In this document: positions 1 through 9,056 of the stretch, one piece after another
Layout: each line of letters begins with the position of its first letter
How positions within the stretch are numbered: position 1 is the stretch's first letter
Assembly (NCBI RefSeq): GCF_000002995.4
Contig: NW_025062407.1
Location: 1 to 12,071 of the forward strand
Direction of reading: 5' to 3'
DNA from: Brugia malayi
Taxonomy: Eukaryota; Nematoda; Chromadorea; Rhabditida; Onchocercidae
Length of the DNA: 12,071 bases
Notes under the pieces: generated by a model
Told to the model about the DNA's origin: nothing
What the model saw: only the letters and a program-made list of their open reading frames with translations
Databases searched by the model: none
Program-made: the position numbers and the translations under genes

Positions 1-98
1 CCACAAATATGCAGGACGTTCAAAAATTTTACTTCAAGCCACAGTAGCCTAAACTCTGGGCCGAAAACATTCAATTACCTCAAACTTGGTAATTAAAC
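1..98 (-). ncRNA. SL1: SL1 spliced leader RNA, copy 1 (edge-truncated, indels)
   Basis: Homologous to the intact copies, but the window begins 3 nt inside the 3' hairpin. The leader exon at 79-98 is only 20 nt: one of the three Cs of the ACCC run and one of the two initial Gs are missing. The Sm region has one C-to-A change in the plus-strand TTCC and there is an extra A near 65. As written this leader would be non-canonical. The one-base, mostly homopolymer nature of the changes suggests sequencing error rather than a real variant. Confidence 0.85.
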
Positions 99-453
99 GT
101 CGATCATACCTGCATCATTATCATATAGTTGTTGTGTATTCAACATTCAGCTGATTATTTTTCGGCGAACAGATCAAACTGTGATCCATTTTTTATCACT
201 TTCGATAATAGCACACATTTAATTGTAGGCGATGATTTTTACTTTCACTTCAAGCAACATTTGGCGCCAAATTTATTATTCAACAATATTTCAATTGCTA
301 AATTTACATTATCACTGGAACAAAACAGATTGCAAGTAGAGAAAAATTCGATCTTCATGCATTCAAAGTAAGTAAATATAGATTGATGATATATTTTATA
401 CAAATGATAAAACCTGAGCAAAAATCTCATTCTTGCTAAAAGCATTTATTATT

Positions 454-554
454 GTCCCACAAATATGCAGGACGTTCCAAAATTTTACTTCAAGCCACAG
501 TAGCCTAAACTCTGGGCCGAAACATTCAATTACCTCAAACTTGGGTAATAAACC
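454..554 (-). ncRNA. SL1: SL1 spliced leader RNA, copy 2 (1-nt deletion in leader)
   Basis: 101-nt copy with intact Sm site, 3' hairpin and GU donor. The leader exon at 534-554 is 21 nt because one T of the AATT run is lost. Its spacer carries the T-to-C variant at 749 that otherwise marks only the units at 4240 and 9409. Confidence 0.9.
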
Positions 555-905
555 GTCGATCATACCTGCATCATTATCATATAGTTGTTGTGTATTCAAC
601 ATTCAGCTGATTATTTTTCGCGAACAGATCAAACTGTGATCCATTTTTTATCACTTTCGATAATAGCACACATTTAATTGTAGCGATGATTTTTACTTCA
701 CTTCAAGCAACATTTGCGCCCAAATTTATTATTCAACAATATTTCAATCGCTAAATTTACATTATCACTGGAACAAAACAGATTGCAAGTAGAGAAAAAT
801 TTCGATCTTCATGCATTCAAAGTAAGTAATATAGATTGATGATATATTTTATACAAATGATAAAACCTGAGCAAAATCTCATTCTTGCTAAAAGCATTTA
901 TTATT

Positions 906-1006
906 GTCCCACAAATATGCAGGACGTTCCAAAATTTTACTTCAAGCCACAGTAGCCTAAACTCTGGCCGAAACATTCAATTACCTCAAACTTGGGTAAT
1001 TAAACC
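906..1006 (-). ncRNA. SL1: SL1 spliced leader RNA, copy 3
   Basis: The leader exon (985-1006) is a full 22 nt and is followed by GU. The body is one base short, in the CCC run that forms the 5' arm of stem-loop II. The upstream (promoter-side) spacer lacks one TGT of the usual TTGTTGTG and carries the leftmost, damaged 5S gene. Confidence 0.92.
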
Positions 1007-1121
1007 GTCGATCATACCTGCATCATTATCATATAGTTGTGTATTCAACATTCAGCTGATTATTTTTTCGGCAAACAGATCAAACTATGAACCATTTTTT
1101 TTATCACATTTAATCATGTCT

Positions 1122-1135
1122 AAAAAACACCAAAA
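1122..1135 (-). terminator. Polymerase III poly-T terminator of 5S copy A
   Basis: On the transcribed strand a T4 run (1135-1132, one T shorter than in copies B and C) is followed by a T6 run (1127-1122), just past the 5S 3' end. Confidence 0.65.
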
Positions 1136-1138
1136 TAT

Positions 1139-1245
1139 TCACAACACTGGATTCCAGCCGCTCCGATCCAAGTACTAACCAGGCCAACGTTGCTTAACTT
1201 GACAGACCCGACGAGATGTCGTGCTTCAACGGCATTGTCACAAAT
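1139..1245 (-). rRNA. 5S ribosomal RNA, copy A (multiple deletions)
   Basis: Clearly homologous to the 5S genes at 5386 and 10555 but 107 nt instead of 118, because about eleven single bases are missing (for example GGG to GG, CCC to CC, GGCC to GC runs). The box A-like core around AAGTTAAGCAACG and the CTTGGATCGGAG stretch survive. As written it cannot fold normally in helices I, II and V. Many losses are in homopolymers and the surrounding units are equally noisy, so this is more likely an uncorrected read than a real pseudogene. It shares the flanking substitutions of the other 5S units (ACTATGAACC). Confidence 0.85.
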
Positions 1246-1515
1246 ATTTGAAGCATAAATCACATCCAATCGATAATAGCACACATTTATTGTAGCGATG
1301 ATTTTACTTCACTTCAAGCAACATTTGCGCCAAATTTATTATTCAACAATATTTCAATTGCTAAATTTACATTATCACTGGAACAAAACAGATTGCAAGT
1401 AGAGAAAAATTTCGATCTTCATGCATTCAAAGTAAGTAATATAGATTGATGATATATTTTATACAAATGATAAAACCTGAGCAAAATCTCATTCTTGCTA
1501 AAAGCATTTATTATT

Positions 1516-1617
1516 GTCCCACAAATATGCAGGACGTTCCAAAATTTTACTTCAAGCCACAGTAGCCTAAACTCTGGGCCGAAACATTCAATTACCTCAA
1601 ACTTGGGTAATTAAACC
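1516..1617 (-). ncRNA. SL1: SL1 spliced leader RNA, copy 4
   Basis: First fully intact copy from the left: 22-nt leader at 1596-1617, GU donor, Sm site and 3' hairpin all match the consensus described for the copy at 1970-2071. Its own 3' flank, lying to the left, is the 5S-bearing spacer of copy 3. Confidence 0.96.
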
Positions 1618-1969
1618 GTCGATCATACCTGCATCATTATCATATAGTTGTTGTGTATTCAACATTCAGCTGATTATTTTTCGGCGAACAGATCAAACTG
1701 TGATCCATTTTTTATCACTTTCGATAATAGCACACATTTAATTGTAGCGATGATTTTTACTTCACTTCAAGCAACATTTGCGCCCAAATTTATTATTCAA
1801 CAATATTTCAATTGCTAAATTTACATTATCACTGGAACAAAACAGATTGCAAGTAGAGAAAAATTTCGATCTTCATGCATTCAAAGTAAGTAATATAGAT
1901 TGATGATATATTTTATACAAATGATAAAACCTGAGCAAAATCTCATTCTTGCTAAAAGCATTTATTATT

Positions 1970-2071
1970 GTCCCACAAATATGCAGGACGTTCCAAAATT
2001 TTACTTCAAGCCACAGTAGCCTAAACTCTGGGCCGAAACATTCAATTACCTCAAACTTGGGTAATTAAACC
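1970..2071 (-). ncRNA. SL1: SL1 spliced leader RNA, copy 5 (reference description)
   Basis: A 102-nt RNA read from 2071 down to 1970. Nt 1-22 (2071-2050) are the canonical nematode SL1 leader, and nt 23-24 (2049-2048) are the GU donor, giving GAG|GUAAUUG. Nt 3-12 pair perfectly with nt 22-31 (UUUAAUUACC with GGUAAUUGAA), forming stem-loop I with a 9-nt loop, with a possible extra G-U pair below. Stem-loop II spans nt 38-63 (GGCCCAG with CUGUGGCU, one bulged U). A single-stranded Sm site AAUUUUGGAAC lies at nt 72-82. The 3' hairpin at nt 83-102 has 8 bp (two of them G-U) closed by UAUU. Known role: as an Sm snRNP it donates the capped leader to pre-mRNA acceptors in trans. The 3' end is inferred from the hairpin and could extend a few nt. 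Confidence 0.97.
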
Positions 2072-2135
2072 GTCGATCATACCTGCATCATTATCATATA
2101 GTTGTTGTGTATTCAACATTCAGCTGATTATTTTT
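2072..2135 (-). promoter_or_regulatory. Candidate SL1 promoter (PSE-like region), example unit
   Basis: This is the 64 bp immediately upstream of the SL1 +1 in a reference unit. Nematode SL1 genes use an snRNA-type polymerase II promoter with a proximal element roughly 40-65 bp upstream. The matching stretch here is about 2111-2131 and includes the palindrome CAGCTG at 2121-2126. It is the same in the intact units, but so is the rest of the spacer, so conservation gives no specific support. There is no convincing TATA box at -30. Placement is by distance only. Confidence 0.3.
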
Positions 2136-2423
2136 CGGCGAACAGATCAAACTGTGATCCATTTTTTATCACTTTCGATAATAGCACACATTTAATTGTA
2201 GCGATGATTTTTACTTCACTTCAAGCAACATTTGCGCCCAAATTTATTATTCAACAATATTTCAATTGCTAAATTTACATTATCACTGGAACAAAACAGA
2301 TTGCAAGTAGAGAAAAATTTCGATCTTCATGCATTCAAAGTAAGTAATATAGATTGATGATATATTTTATACAAATGATAAAACCTGAGCAAAATCTCAT
2401 TCTTGCTAAAAGCATTTATTATT
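2072..2423. other. Inter-gene spacer of the plain 454-bp unit (example)
   Basis: 352 bp of AT-rich spacer, repeated with the same content between all plain SL1 copies. It should hold the SL1 promoter at its left (gene-proximal) end. I see no ORF, tRNA or second SL-like gene. The only structure noted is an imperfect hairpin at 2240-2276 (AAATTTA with TAAATTT, 23-nt interior) and an AT-rich TATATTTTATA stretch near 1907-1918 of the neighbouring unit, recurring every 454 bp. No function can be assigned to either. Confidence 0.6.
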
Positions 2424-2525
2424 GTCCCACAAATATGCAGGACGTTCCAAAATTTTACTTCAAGCCACAGTAGCCTAAACTCTGGGCCGAAACATTCAAT
2501 TACCTCAAACTTGGGTAATTAAACC
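2424..2525 (-). ncRNA. SL1: SL1 spliced leader RNA, copy 6
   Basis: Intact 102-nt copy; leader exon 2504-2525, donor GU at 2502-2503. No difference from the reference copy was seen in gene or flanking spacer. Confidence 0.96.
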
Positions 2526-2877
2526 GTCGATCATACCTGCATCATTATCATATAGTTGTTGTGTATTCAACATTCAGCTGATTATTTTTCGGCGAACAGA
2601 TCAAACTGTGATCCATTTTTTATCACTTTCGATAATAGCACACATTTAATTGTAGCGATGATTTTTACTTCACTTCAAGCAACATTTGCGCCCAAATTTA
2701 TTATTCAACAATATTTCAATTGCTAAATTTACATTATCACTGGAACAAAACAGATTGCAAGTAGAGAAAAATTTCGATCTTCATGCATTCAAAGTAAGTA
2801 ATATAGATTGATGATATATTTTATACAAATGATAAAACCTGAGCAAAATCTCATTCTTGCTAAAAGCATTTATTATT

Positions 2878-2979
2878 GTCCCACAAATATGCAGGACGTT
2901 CCAAAATTTTACTTCAAGCCACAGTAGCCTAAACTCTGGGCCGAAACATTCAATTACCTCAAACTTGGGTAATTAAACC
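2878..2979 (-). ncRNA. SL1: SL1 spliced leader RNA, copy 7
   Basis: Intact 102-nt copy; leader exon 2958-2979, donor GU at 2956-2957. Identical by eye to the reference copy. Confidence 0.96.
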
Positions 2980-3331
2980 GTCGATCATACCTGCATCATT
3001 ATCATATAGTTGTTGTGTATTCAACATTCAGCTGATTATTTTTCGGCGAACAGATCAAACTGTGATCCATTTTTTATCACTTTCGATAATAGCACACATT
3101 TAATTGTAGCGATGATTTTTACTTCACTTCAAGCAACATTTGCGCCCAAATTTATTATTCAACAATATTTCAATTGCTAAATTTACATTATCACTGGAAC
3201 AAAACAGATTGCAAGTAGAGAAAAATTTCGATCTTCATGCATTCAAAGTAAGTAATATAGATTGATGATATATTTTATACAAATGATAAAACCTGAGCAA
3301 AATCTCATTCTTGCTAAAAGCATTTATTATT

Positions 3332-3433
3332 GTCCCACAAATATGCAGGACGTTCCAAAATTTTACTTCAAGCCACAGTAGCCTAAACTCTGGGCCGAAA
3401 CATTCAATTACCTCAAACTTGGGTAATTAAACC
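3332..3433 (-). ncRNA. SL1: SL1 spliced leader RNA, copy 8
   Basis: Intact 102-nt copy; leader exon 3412-3433, donor GU at 3410-3411. Identical by eye to the reference copy. Confidence 0.96.
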
Positions 3434-3785
3434 GTCGATCATACCTGCATCATTATCATATAGTTGTTGTGTATTCAACATTCAGCTGATTATTTTTCGG
3501 CGAACAGATCAAACTGTGATCCATTTTTTATCACTTTCGATAATAGCACACATTTAATTGTAGCGATGATTTTTACTTCACTTCAAGCAACATTTGCGCC
3601 CAAATTTATTATTCAACAATATTTCAATTGCTAAATTTACATTATCACTGGAACAAAACAGATTGCAAGTAGAGAAAAATTTCGATCTTCATGCATTCAA
3701 AGTAAGTAATATAGATTGATGATATATTTTATACAAATGATAAAACCTGAGCAAAATCTCATTCTTGCTAAAAGCATTTATTATT

Positions 3786-3887
3786 GTCCCACAAATATGC
3801 AGGACGTTCCAAAATTTTACTTCAAGCCACAGTAGCCTAAACTCTGGGCCGAAACATTCAATTACCTCAAACTTGGGTAATTAAACC
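3786..3887 (-). ncRNA. SL1: SL1 spliced leader RNA, copy 9
   Basis: Intact 102-nt copy; leader exon 3866-3887, donor GU at 3864-3865. Identical by eye to the reference copy. Confidence 0.96.
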
Positions 3888-4239
3888 GTCGATCATACCT
3901 GCATCATTATCATATAGTTGTTGTGTATTCAACATTCAGCTGATTATTTTTCGGCGAACAGATCAAACTGTGATCCATTTTTTATCACTTTCGATAATAG
4001 CACACATTTAATTGTAGCGATGATTTTTACTTCACTTCAAGCAACATTTGCGCCCAAATTTATTATTCAACAATATTTCAATTGCTAAATTTACATTATC
4101 ACTGGAACAAAACAGATTGCAAGTAGAGAAAAATTTCGATCTTCATGCATTCAAAGTAAGTAATATAGATTGATGATATATTTTATACAAATGATAAAAC
4201 CTGAGCAAAATCTCATTCTTGCTAAAAGCATTTATTATT

Positions 4240-4341
4240 GTCCCACAAATATGCAGGACGTTCCAAAATTTTACTTCAAGCCACAGTAGCCTAAACTCTG
4301 GGCCGAAACATTCAATTACCTCAAACTTGGGTAATTAAACC
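4240..4341 (-). ncRNA. SL1: SL1 spliced leader RNA, copy 10 (unit with marker SNVs)
   Basis: The RNA gene itself is intact (leader exon 4320-4341). The spacer to its right carries two single-base variants, T-to-C at 4537 and T-to-A at 4597, which reappear together only in the copy 21 unit. Confidence 0.96.
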
Positions 4342-4693
4342 GTCGATCATACCTGCATCATTATCATATAGTTGTTGTGTATTCAACATTCAGCTGATTA
4401 TTTTTCGGCGAACAGATCAAACTGTGATCCATTTTTTATCACTTTCGATAATAGCACACATTTAATTGTAGCGATGATTTTTACTTCACTTCAAGCAACA
4501 TTTGCGCCCAAATTTATTATTCAACAATATTTCAATCGCTAAATTTACATTATCACTGGAACAAAACAGATTGCAAGTAGAGAAAAATTTCGATCTACAT
4601 GCATTCAAAGTAAGTAATATAGATTGATGATATATTTTATACAAATGATAAAACCTGAGCAAAATCTCATTCTTGCTAAAAGCATTTATTATT

Positions 4694-4795
4694 GTCCCAC
4701 AAATATGCAGGACGTTCCAAAATTTTACTTCAAGCCACAGTAGCCTAAACTCTGGGCCGAAACATTCAATTACCTCAAACTTGGGTAATTAAACC
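4694..4795 (-). ncRNA. SL1: SL1 spliced leader RNA, copy 11
   Basis: Intact 102-nt copy; leader exon 4774-4795, donor GU at 4772-4773. It lies between the SNV-marked unit and the 5S-bearing unit, an order repeated at copy 22. Confidence 0.96.
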
Positions 4796-5147
4796 GTCGA
4801 TCATACCTGCATCATTATCATATAGTTGTTGTGTATTCAACATTCAGCTGATTATTTTTCGGCGAACAGATCAAACTGTGATCCATTTTTTATCACTTTC
4901 GATAATAGCACACATTTAATTGTAGCGATGATTTTTACTTCACTTCAAGCAACATTTGCGCCCAAATTTATTATTCAACAATATTTCAATTGCTAAATTT
5001 ACATTATCACTGGAACAAAACAGATTGCAAGTAGAGAAAAATTTCGATCTTCATGCATTCAAAGTAAGTAATATAGATTGATGATATATTTTATACAAAT
5101 GATAAAACCTGAGCAAAATCTCATTCTTGCTAAAAGCATTTATTATT

Positions 5148-5249
5148 GTCCCACAAATATGCAGGACGTTCCAAAATTTTACTTCAAGCCACAGTAGCCT
5201 AAACTCTGGGCCGAAACATTCAATTACCTCAAACTTGGGTAATTAAACC
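5148..5249 (-). ncRNA. SL1: SL1 spliced leader RNA, copy 12 (downstream of 5S)
   Basis: Intact 102-nt copy; leader exon 5228-5249. The 5S gene at 5386-5503 points toward its promoter, with its poly-T terminator ending about 119 bp before this SL1 start. The proximal promoter region is unchanged; substitutions begin about 70 bp upstream (GCAAGCAG instead of GCGAACAG). Confidence 0.96.
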
Positions 5250-5367
5250 GTCGATCATACCTGCATCATTATCATATAGTTGTTGTGTATTCAACATTCA
5301 GCTGATTATTTTTCGGCAAGCAGATCAAACTATGAACCATTTTTTTTATCACATTTAATGCATGTCT

Positions 5368-5382
5368 AAAAAACACCAAAAA
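5368..5382 (-). terminator. Polymerase III poly-T terminator of 5S copy B
   Basis: T5 (5382-5378) begins four bases after the 5S 3' end on the transcribed strand and is backed up by T6 (5373-5368). Runs of four or more Ts are the standard polymerase III stop. Confidence 0.8.
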
Positions 5383-5385
5383 TAT

Positions 5386-5503
5386 GTCTACAACATCTGG
5401 GATTCCCAGGCCGTCTCCGATCCAAGTACTAACCAGGCCCAACGTTGCTTAACTTGACAGACCCGACGAGATGTCGTGCTTTCAACGTGGCATTGTCACA
5501 AAT
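5386..5503 (-). rRNA. 5S ribosomal RNA, copy B
   Basis: 118 nt, the usual 5S length. On the transcribed strand AAGTTAAGCAACGTTGG at nt 49-65 matches the box A region of the internal polymerase III promoter, and TTGGATCGGAGACGGCCTGG at nt 79-98 matches box C in its nematode form. The ends pair as helix I (nt 2-9 with the 3' GTTGTAGA) but with four G-U wobbles. Poly-T tracts follow immediately. Several positions normally near-invariant in eukaryotic 5S differ: GACCATACC reads GACAATGCC (nt 10 and 13) and CGTCCGATC reads CGTCGGGTC (nt 40 and 42). Because copies A and C share these changes, they are not random errors. It is either a divergent lineage-specific 5S or a homogenised variant or pseudogene. 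Same orientation as SL1. Confidence 0.92.
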
Positions 5504-5776
5504 ATGTTGAAGCATAAATCACATCCAATCGATAATAGCACACATTTATTGTAGCGATGATTTTTACTTCACTTCAAGCAACATTTGCGCCCAAATTTAT
5601 TATTCAACAATATTTCAATTGCTAAATTTACATTATCACTGGAACAAAACAGATTGCAAGTAGAGAAAAATTTCGATCTTCATGCATTCAAAGTAAGTAA
5701 TATAGATTGATGATATATTTTATACAAATGATAAAACCTGAGCAAAATCTCATTCTTGCTAAAAGCATTTATTATT

Positions 5777-5878
5777 GTCCCACAAATATGCAGGACGTTC
5801 CAAAATTTTACTTCAAGCCACAGTAGCCTAAACTCTGGGCCGAAACATTCAATTACCTCAAACTTGGGTAATTAAACC
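5777..5878 (-). ncRNA. SL1: SL1 spliced leader RNA, copy 13
   Basis: Intact 102-nt copy; leader exon 5857-5878, donor GU at 5855-5856. It lies upstream of the second 5S gene in transcription direction. Confidence 0.96.
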
Positions 5879-6230
5879 GTCGATCATACCTGCATCATTA
5901 TCATATAGTTGTTGTGTATTCAACATTCAGCTGATTATTTTTCGGCGAACAGATCAAACTGTGATCCATTTTTTATCACTTTCGATAATAGCACACATTT
6001 AATTGTAGCGATGATTTTTACTTCACTTCAAGCAACATTTGCGCCCAAATTTATTATTCAACAATATTTCAATTGCTAAATTTACATTATCACTGGAACA
6101 AAACAGATTGCAAGTAGAGAAAAATTTCGATCTTCATGCATTCAAAGTAAGTAATATAGATTGATGATATATTTTATACAAATGATAAAACCTGAGCAAA
6201 ATCTCATTCTTGCTAAAAGCATTTATTATT

Positions 6231-6332
6231 GTCCCACAAATATGCAGGACGTTCCAAAATTTTACTTCAAGCCACAGTAGCCTAAACTCTGGGCCGAAAC
6301 ATTCAATTACCTCAAACTTGGGTAATTAAACC
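6231..6332 (-). ncRNA. SL1: SL1 spliced leader RNA, copy 14
   Basis: Intact 102-nt copy; leader exon 6311-6332, donor GU at 6309-6310. Identical by eye to the reference copy. Confidence 0.96.
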
Positions 6333-6684
6333 GTCGATCATACCTGCATCATTATCATATAGTTGTTGTGTATTCAACATTCAGCTGATTATTTTTCGGC
6401 GAACAGATCAAACTGTGATCCATTTTTTATCACTTTCGATAATAGCACACATTTAATTGTAGCGATGATTTTTACTTCACTTCAAGCAACATTTGCGCCC
6501 AAATTTATTATTCAACAATATTTCAATTGCTAAATTTACATTATCACTGGAACAAAACAGATTGCAAGTAGAGAAAAATTTCGATCTTCATGCATTCAAA
6601 GTAAGTAATATAGATTGATGATATATTTTATACAAATGATAAAACCTGAGCAAAATCTCATTCTTGCTAAAAGCATTTATTATT

Positions 6685-6786
6685 GTCCCACAAATATGCA
6701 GGACGTTCCAAAATTTTACTTCAAGCCACAGTAGCCTAAACTCTGGGCCGAAACATTCAATTACCTCAAACTTGGGTAATTAAACC
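6685..6786 (-). ncRNA. SL1: SL1 spliced leader RNA, copy 15
   Basis: Intact 102-nt copy; leader exon 6765-6786, donor GU at 6763-6764. Identical by eye to the reference copy. Confidence 0.96.
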
Positions 6787-7138
6787 GTCGATCATACCTG
6801 CATCATTATCATATAGTTGTTGTGTATTCAACATTCAGCTGATTATTTTTCGGCGAACAGATCAAACTGTGATCCATTTTTTATCACTTTCGATAATAGC
6901 ACACATTTAATTGTAGCGATGATTTTTACTTCACTTCAAGCAACATTTGCGCCCAAATTTATTATTCAACAATATTTCAATTGCTAAATTTACATTATCA
7001 CTGGAACAAAACAGATTGCAAGTAGAGAAAAATTTCGATCTTCATGCATTCAAAGTAAGTAATATAGATTGATGATATATTTTATACAAATGATAAAACC
7101 TGAGCAAAATCTCATTCTTGCTAAAAGCATTTATTATT

Positions 7139-7240
7139 GTCCCACAAATATGCAGGACGTTCCAAAATTTTACTTCAAGCCACAGTAGCCTAAACTCTGG
7201 GCCGAAACATTCAATTACCTCAAACTTGGGTAATTAAACC
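7139..7240 (-). ncRNA. SL1: SL1 spliced leader RNA, copy 16
   Basis: Intact 102-nt copy; leader exon 7219-7240, donor GU at 7217-7218. Identical by eye to the reference copy. Confidence 0.96.
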
Positions 7241-7592
7241 GTCGATCATACCTGCATCATTATCATATAGTTGTTGTGTATTCAACATTCAGCTGATTAT
7301 TTTTCGGCGAACAGATCAAACTGTGATCCATTTTTTATCACTTTCGATAATAGCACACATTTAATTGTAGCGATGATTTTTACTTCACTTCAAGCAACAT
7401 TTGCGCCCAAATTTATTATTCAACAATATTTCAATTGCTAAATTTACATTATCACTGGAACAAAACAGATTGCAAGTAGAGAAAAATTTCGATCTTCATG
7501 CATTCAAAGTAAGTAATATAGATTGATGATATATTTTATACAAATGATAAAACCTGAGCAAAATCTCATTCTTGCTAAAAGCATTTATTATT

Positions 7593-7694
7593 GTCCCACA
7601 AATATGCAGGACGTTCCAAAATTTTACTTCAAGCCACAGTAGCCTAAACTCTGGGCCGAAACATTCAATTACCTCAAACTTGGGTAATTAAACC
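7593..7694 (-). ncRNA. SL1: SL1 spliced leader RNA, copy 17
   Basis: Intact 102-nt copy; leader exon 7673-7694, donor GU at 7671-7672. Identical by eye to the reference copy. Confidence 0.96.
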
Positions 7695-8046
7695 GTCGAT
7701 CATACCTGCATCATTATCATATAGTTGTTGTGTATTCAACATTCAGCTGATTATTTTTCGGCGAACAGATCAAACTGTGATCCATTTTTTATCACTTTCG
7801 ATAATAGCACACATTTAATTGTAGCGATGATTTTTACTTCACTTCAAGCAACATTTGCGCCCAAATTTATTATTCAACAATATTTCAATTGCTAAATTTA
7901 CATTATCACTGGAACAAAACAGATTGCAAGTAGAGAAAAATTTCGATCTTCATGCATTCAAAGTAAGTAATATAGATTGATGATATATTTTATACAAATG
8001 ATAAAACCTGAGCAAAATCTCATTCTTGCTAAAAGCATTTATTATT

Positions 8047-8148
8047 GTCCCACAAATATGCAGGACGTTCCAAAATTTTACTTCAAGCCACAGTAGCCTA
8101 AACTCTGGGCCGAAACATTCAATTACCTCAAACTTGGGTAATTAAACC
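8047..8148 (-). ncRNA. SL1: SL1 spliced leader RNA, copy 18
   Basis: Intact 102-nt copy; leader exon 8127-8148, donor GU at 8125-8126. Identical by eye to the reference copy. Confidence 0.96.
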
Positions 8149-8500
8149 GTCGATCATACCTGCATCATTATCATATAGTTGTTGTGTATTCAACATTCAG
8201 CTGATTATTTTTCGGCGAACAGATCAAACTGTGATCCATTTTTTATCACTTTCGATAATAGCACACATTTAATTGTAGCGATGATTTTTACTTCACTTCA
8301 AGCAACATTTGCGCCCAAATTTATTATTCAACAATATTTCAATTGCTAAATTTACATTATCACTGGAACAAAACAGATTGCAAGTAGAGAAAAATTTCGA
8401 TCTTCATGCATTCAAAGTAAGTAATATAGATTGATGATATATTTTATACAAATGATAAAACCTGAGCAAAATCTCATTCTTGCTAAAAGCATTTATTATT

Positions 8501-8602
8501 GTCCCACAAATATGCAGGACGTTCCAAAATTTTACTTCAAGCCACAGTAGCCTAAACTCTGGGCCGAAACATTCAATTACCTCAAACTTGGGTAATTAAA
8601 CC
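8501..8602 (-). ncRNA. SL1: SL1 spliced leader RNA, copy 19
   Basis: Intact 102-nt copy; leader exon 8581-8602, donor GU at 8579-8580. Identical by eye to the reference copy. Confidence 0.96.
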
Positions 8603-8954
8603 GTCGATCATACCTGCATCATTATCATATAGTTGTTGTGTATTCAACATTCAGCTGATTATTTTTCGGCGAACAGATCAAACTGTGATCCATTTTTTAT
8701 CACTTTCGATAATAGCACACATTTAATTGTAGCGATGATTTTTACTTCACTTCAAGCAACATTTGCGCCCAAATTTATTATTCAACAATATTTCAATTGC
8801 TAAATTTACATTATCACTGGAACAAAACAGATTGCAAGTAGAGAAAAATTTCGATCTTCATGCATTCAAAGTAAGTAATATAGATTGATGATATATTTTA
8901 TACAAATGATAAAACCTGAGCAAAATCTCATTCTTGCTAAAAGCATTTATTATT

Positions 8955-9056
8955 GTCCCACAAATATGCAGGACGTTCCAAAATTTTACTTCAAGCCACA
9001 GTAGCCTAAACTCTGGGCCGAAACATTCAATTACCTCAAACTTGGGTAATTAAACC
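8955..9056 (-). ncRNA. SL1: SL1 spliced leader RNA, copy 20
   Basis: Intact 102-nt copy; leader exon 9035-9056, donor GU at 9033-9034. Identical by eye to the reference copy. Confidence 0.96.

Larger units (their letters stand above)
5353..5528 (-). other. 176-bp 5S-bearing insert within an SL1 spacer
   Basis: Compared with plain units, TATCAC-TT-TCGATAATAG is interrupted: the two Ts are replaced by 176 bp containing the 5S gene, its terminators and about 25 bp of 5' flank. The same insert occurs at the equivalent place around 1108-1267 and 10522-10697. All three share linked changes outside the insert (ACTATGAACC for ACTGTGATCC, ATTTATTG for ATTTAATTG), so they descend from one event. Outside the gene nothing else is recognisable in the insert. 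Confidence 0.75.

Noticed and set aside
129..371. Open frame of 80 codons on the plus strand
   Set aside because: It exists only because indels in unit 1 remove the stops found in every clean unit. It lies in SL1 spacer, has no recognisable domain, and similar frames at 10944-11607 appear only in the other noisy end.
245..602. Minus-strand open frames at 245-445 and 396-602
   Set aside because: They overlap SL1 RNA and spacer, are disrupted in clean units, and show no protein-like features.
985..1006. SL2-type or novel leader variants among the copies
   Set aside because: All intact leaders are canonical SL1. The 20-, 21- and 23-nt leaders (copies 1, 2, 24, 26) differ by single-base gains or losses in noisy regions and are best treated as errors.
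885..1178. Open frame of 97 codons overlapping SL1 copy 3 and the 5S insert
   Set aside because: It runs antisense through an SL1 gene and part of a 5S gene, with stops removed by one-base losses; not a protein gene.
5353..5528. Transposable element or SINE derived from 5S
   Set aside because: No poly-A or 3' tail, no target-site duplication of SINE type, and the 5S promoter and terminator lie in normal gene arrangement; an ordinary 5S gene in a linked array explains it better.
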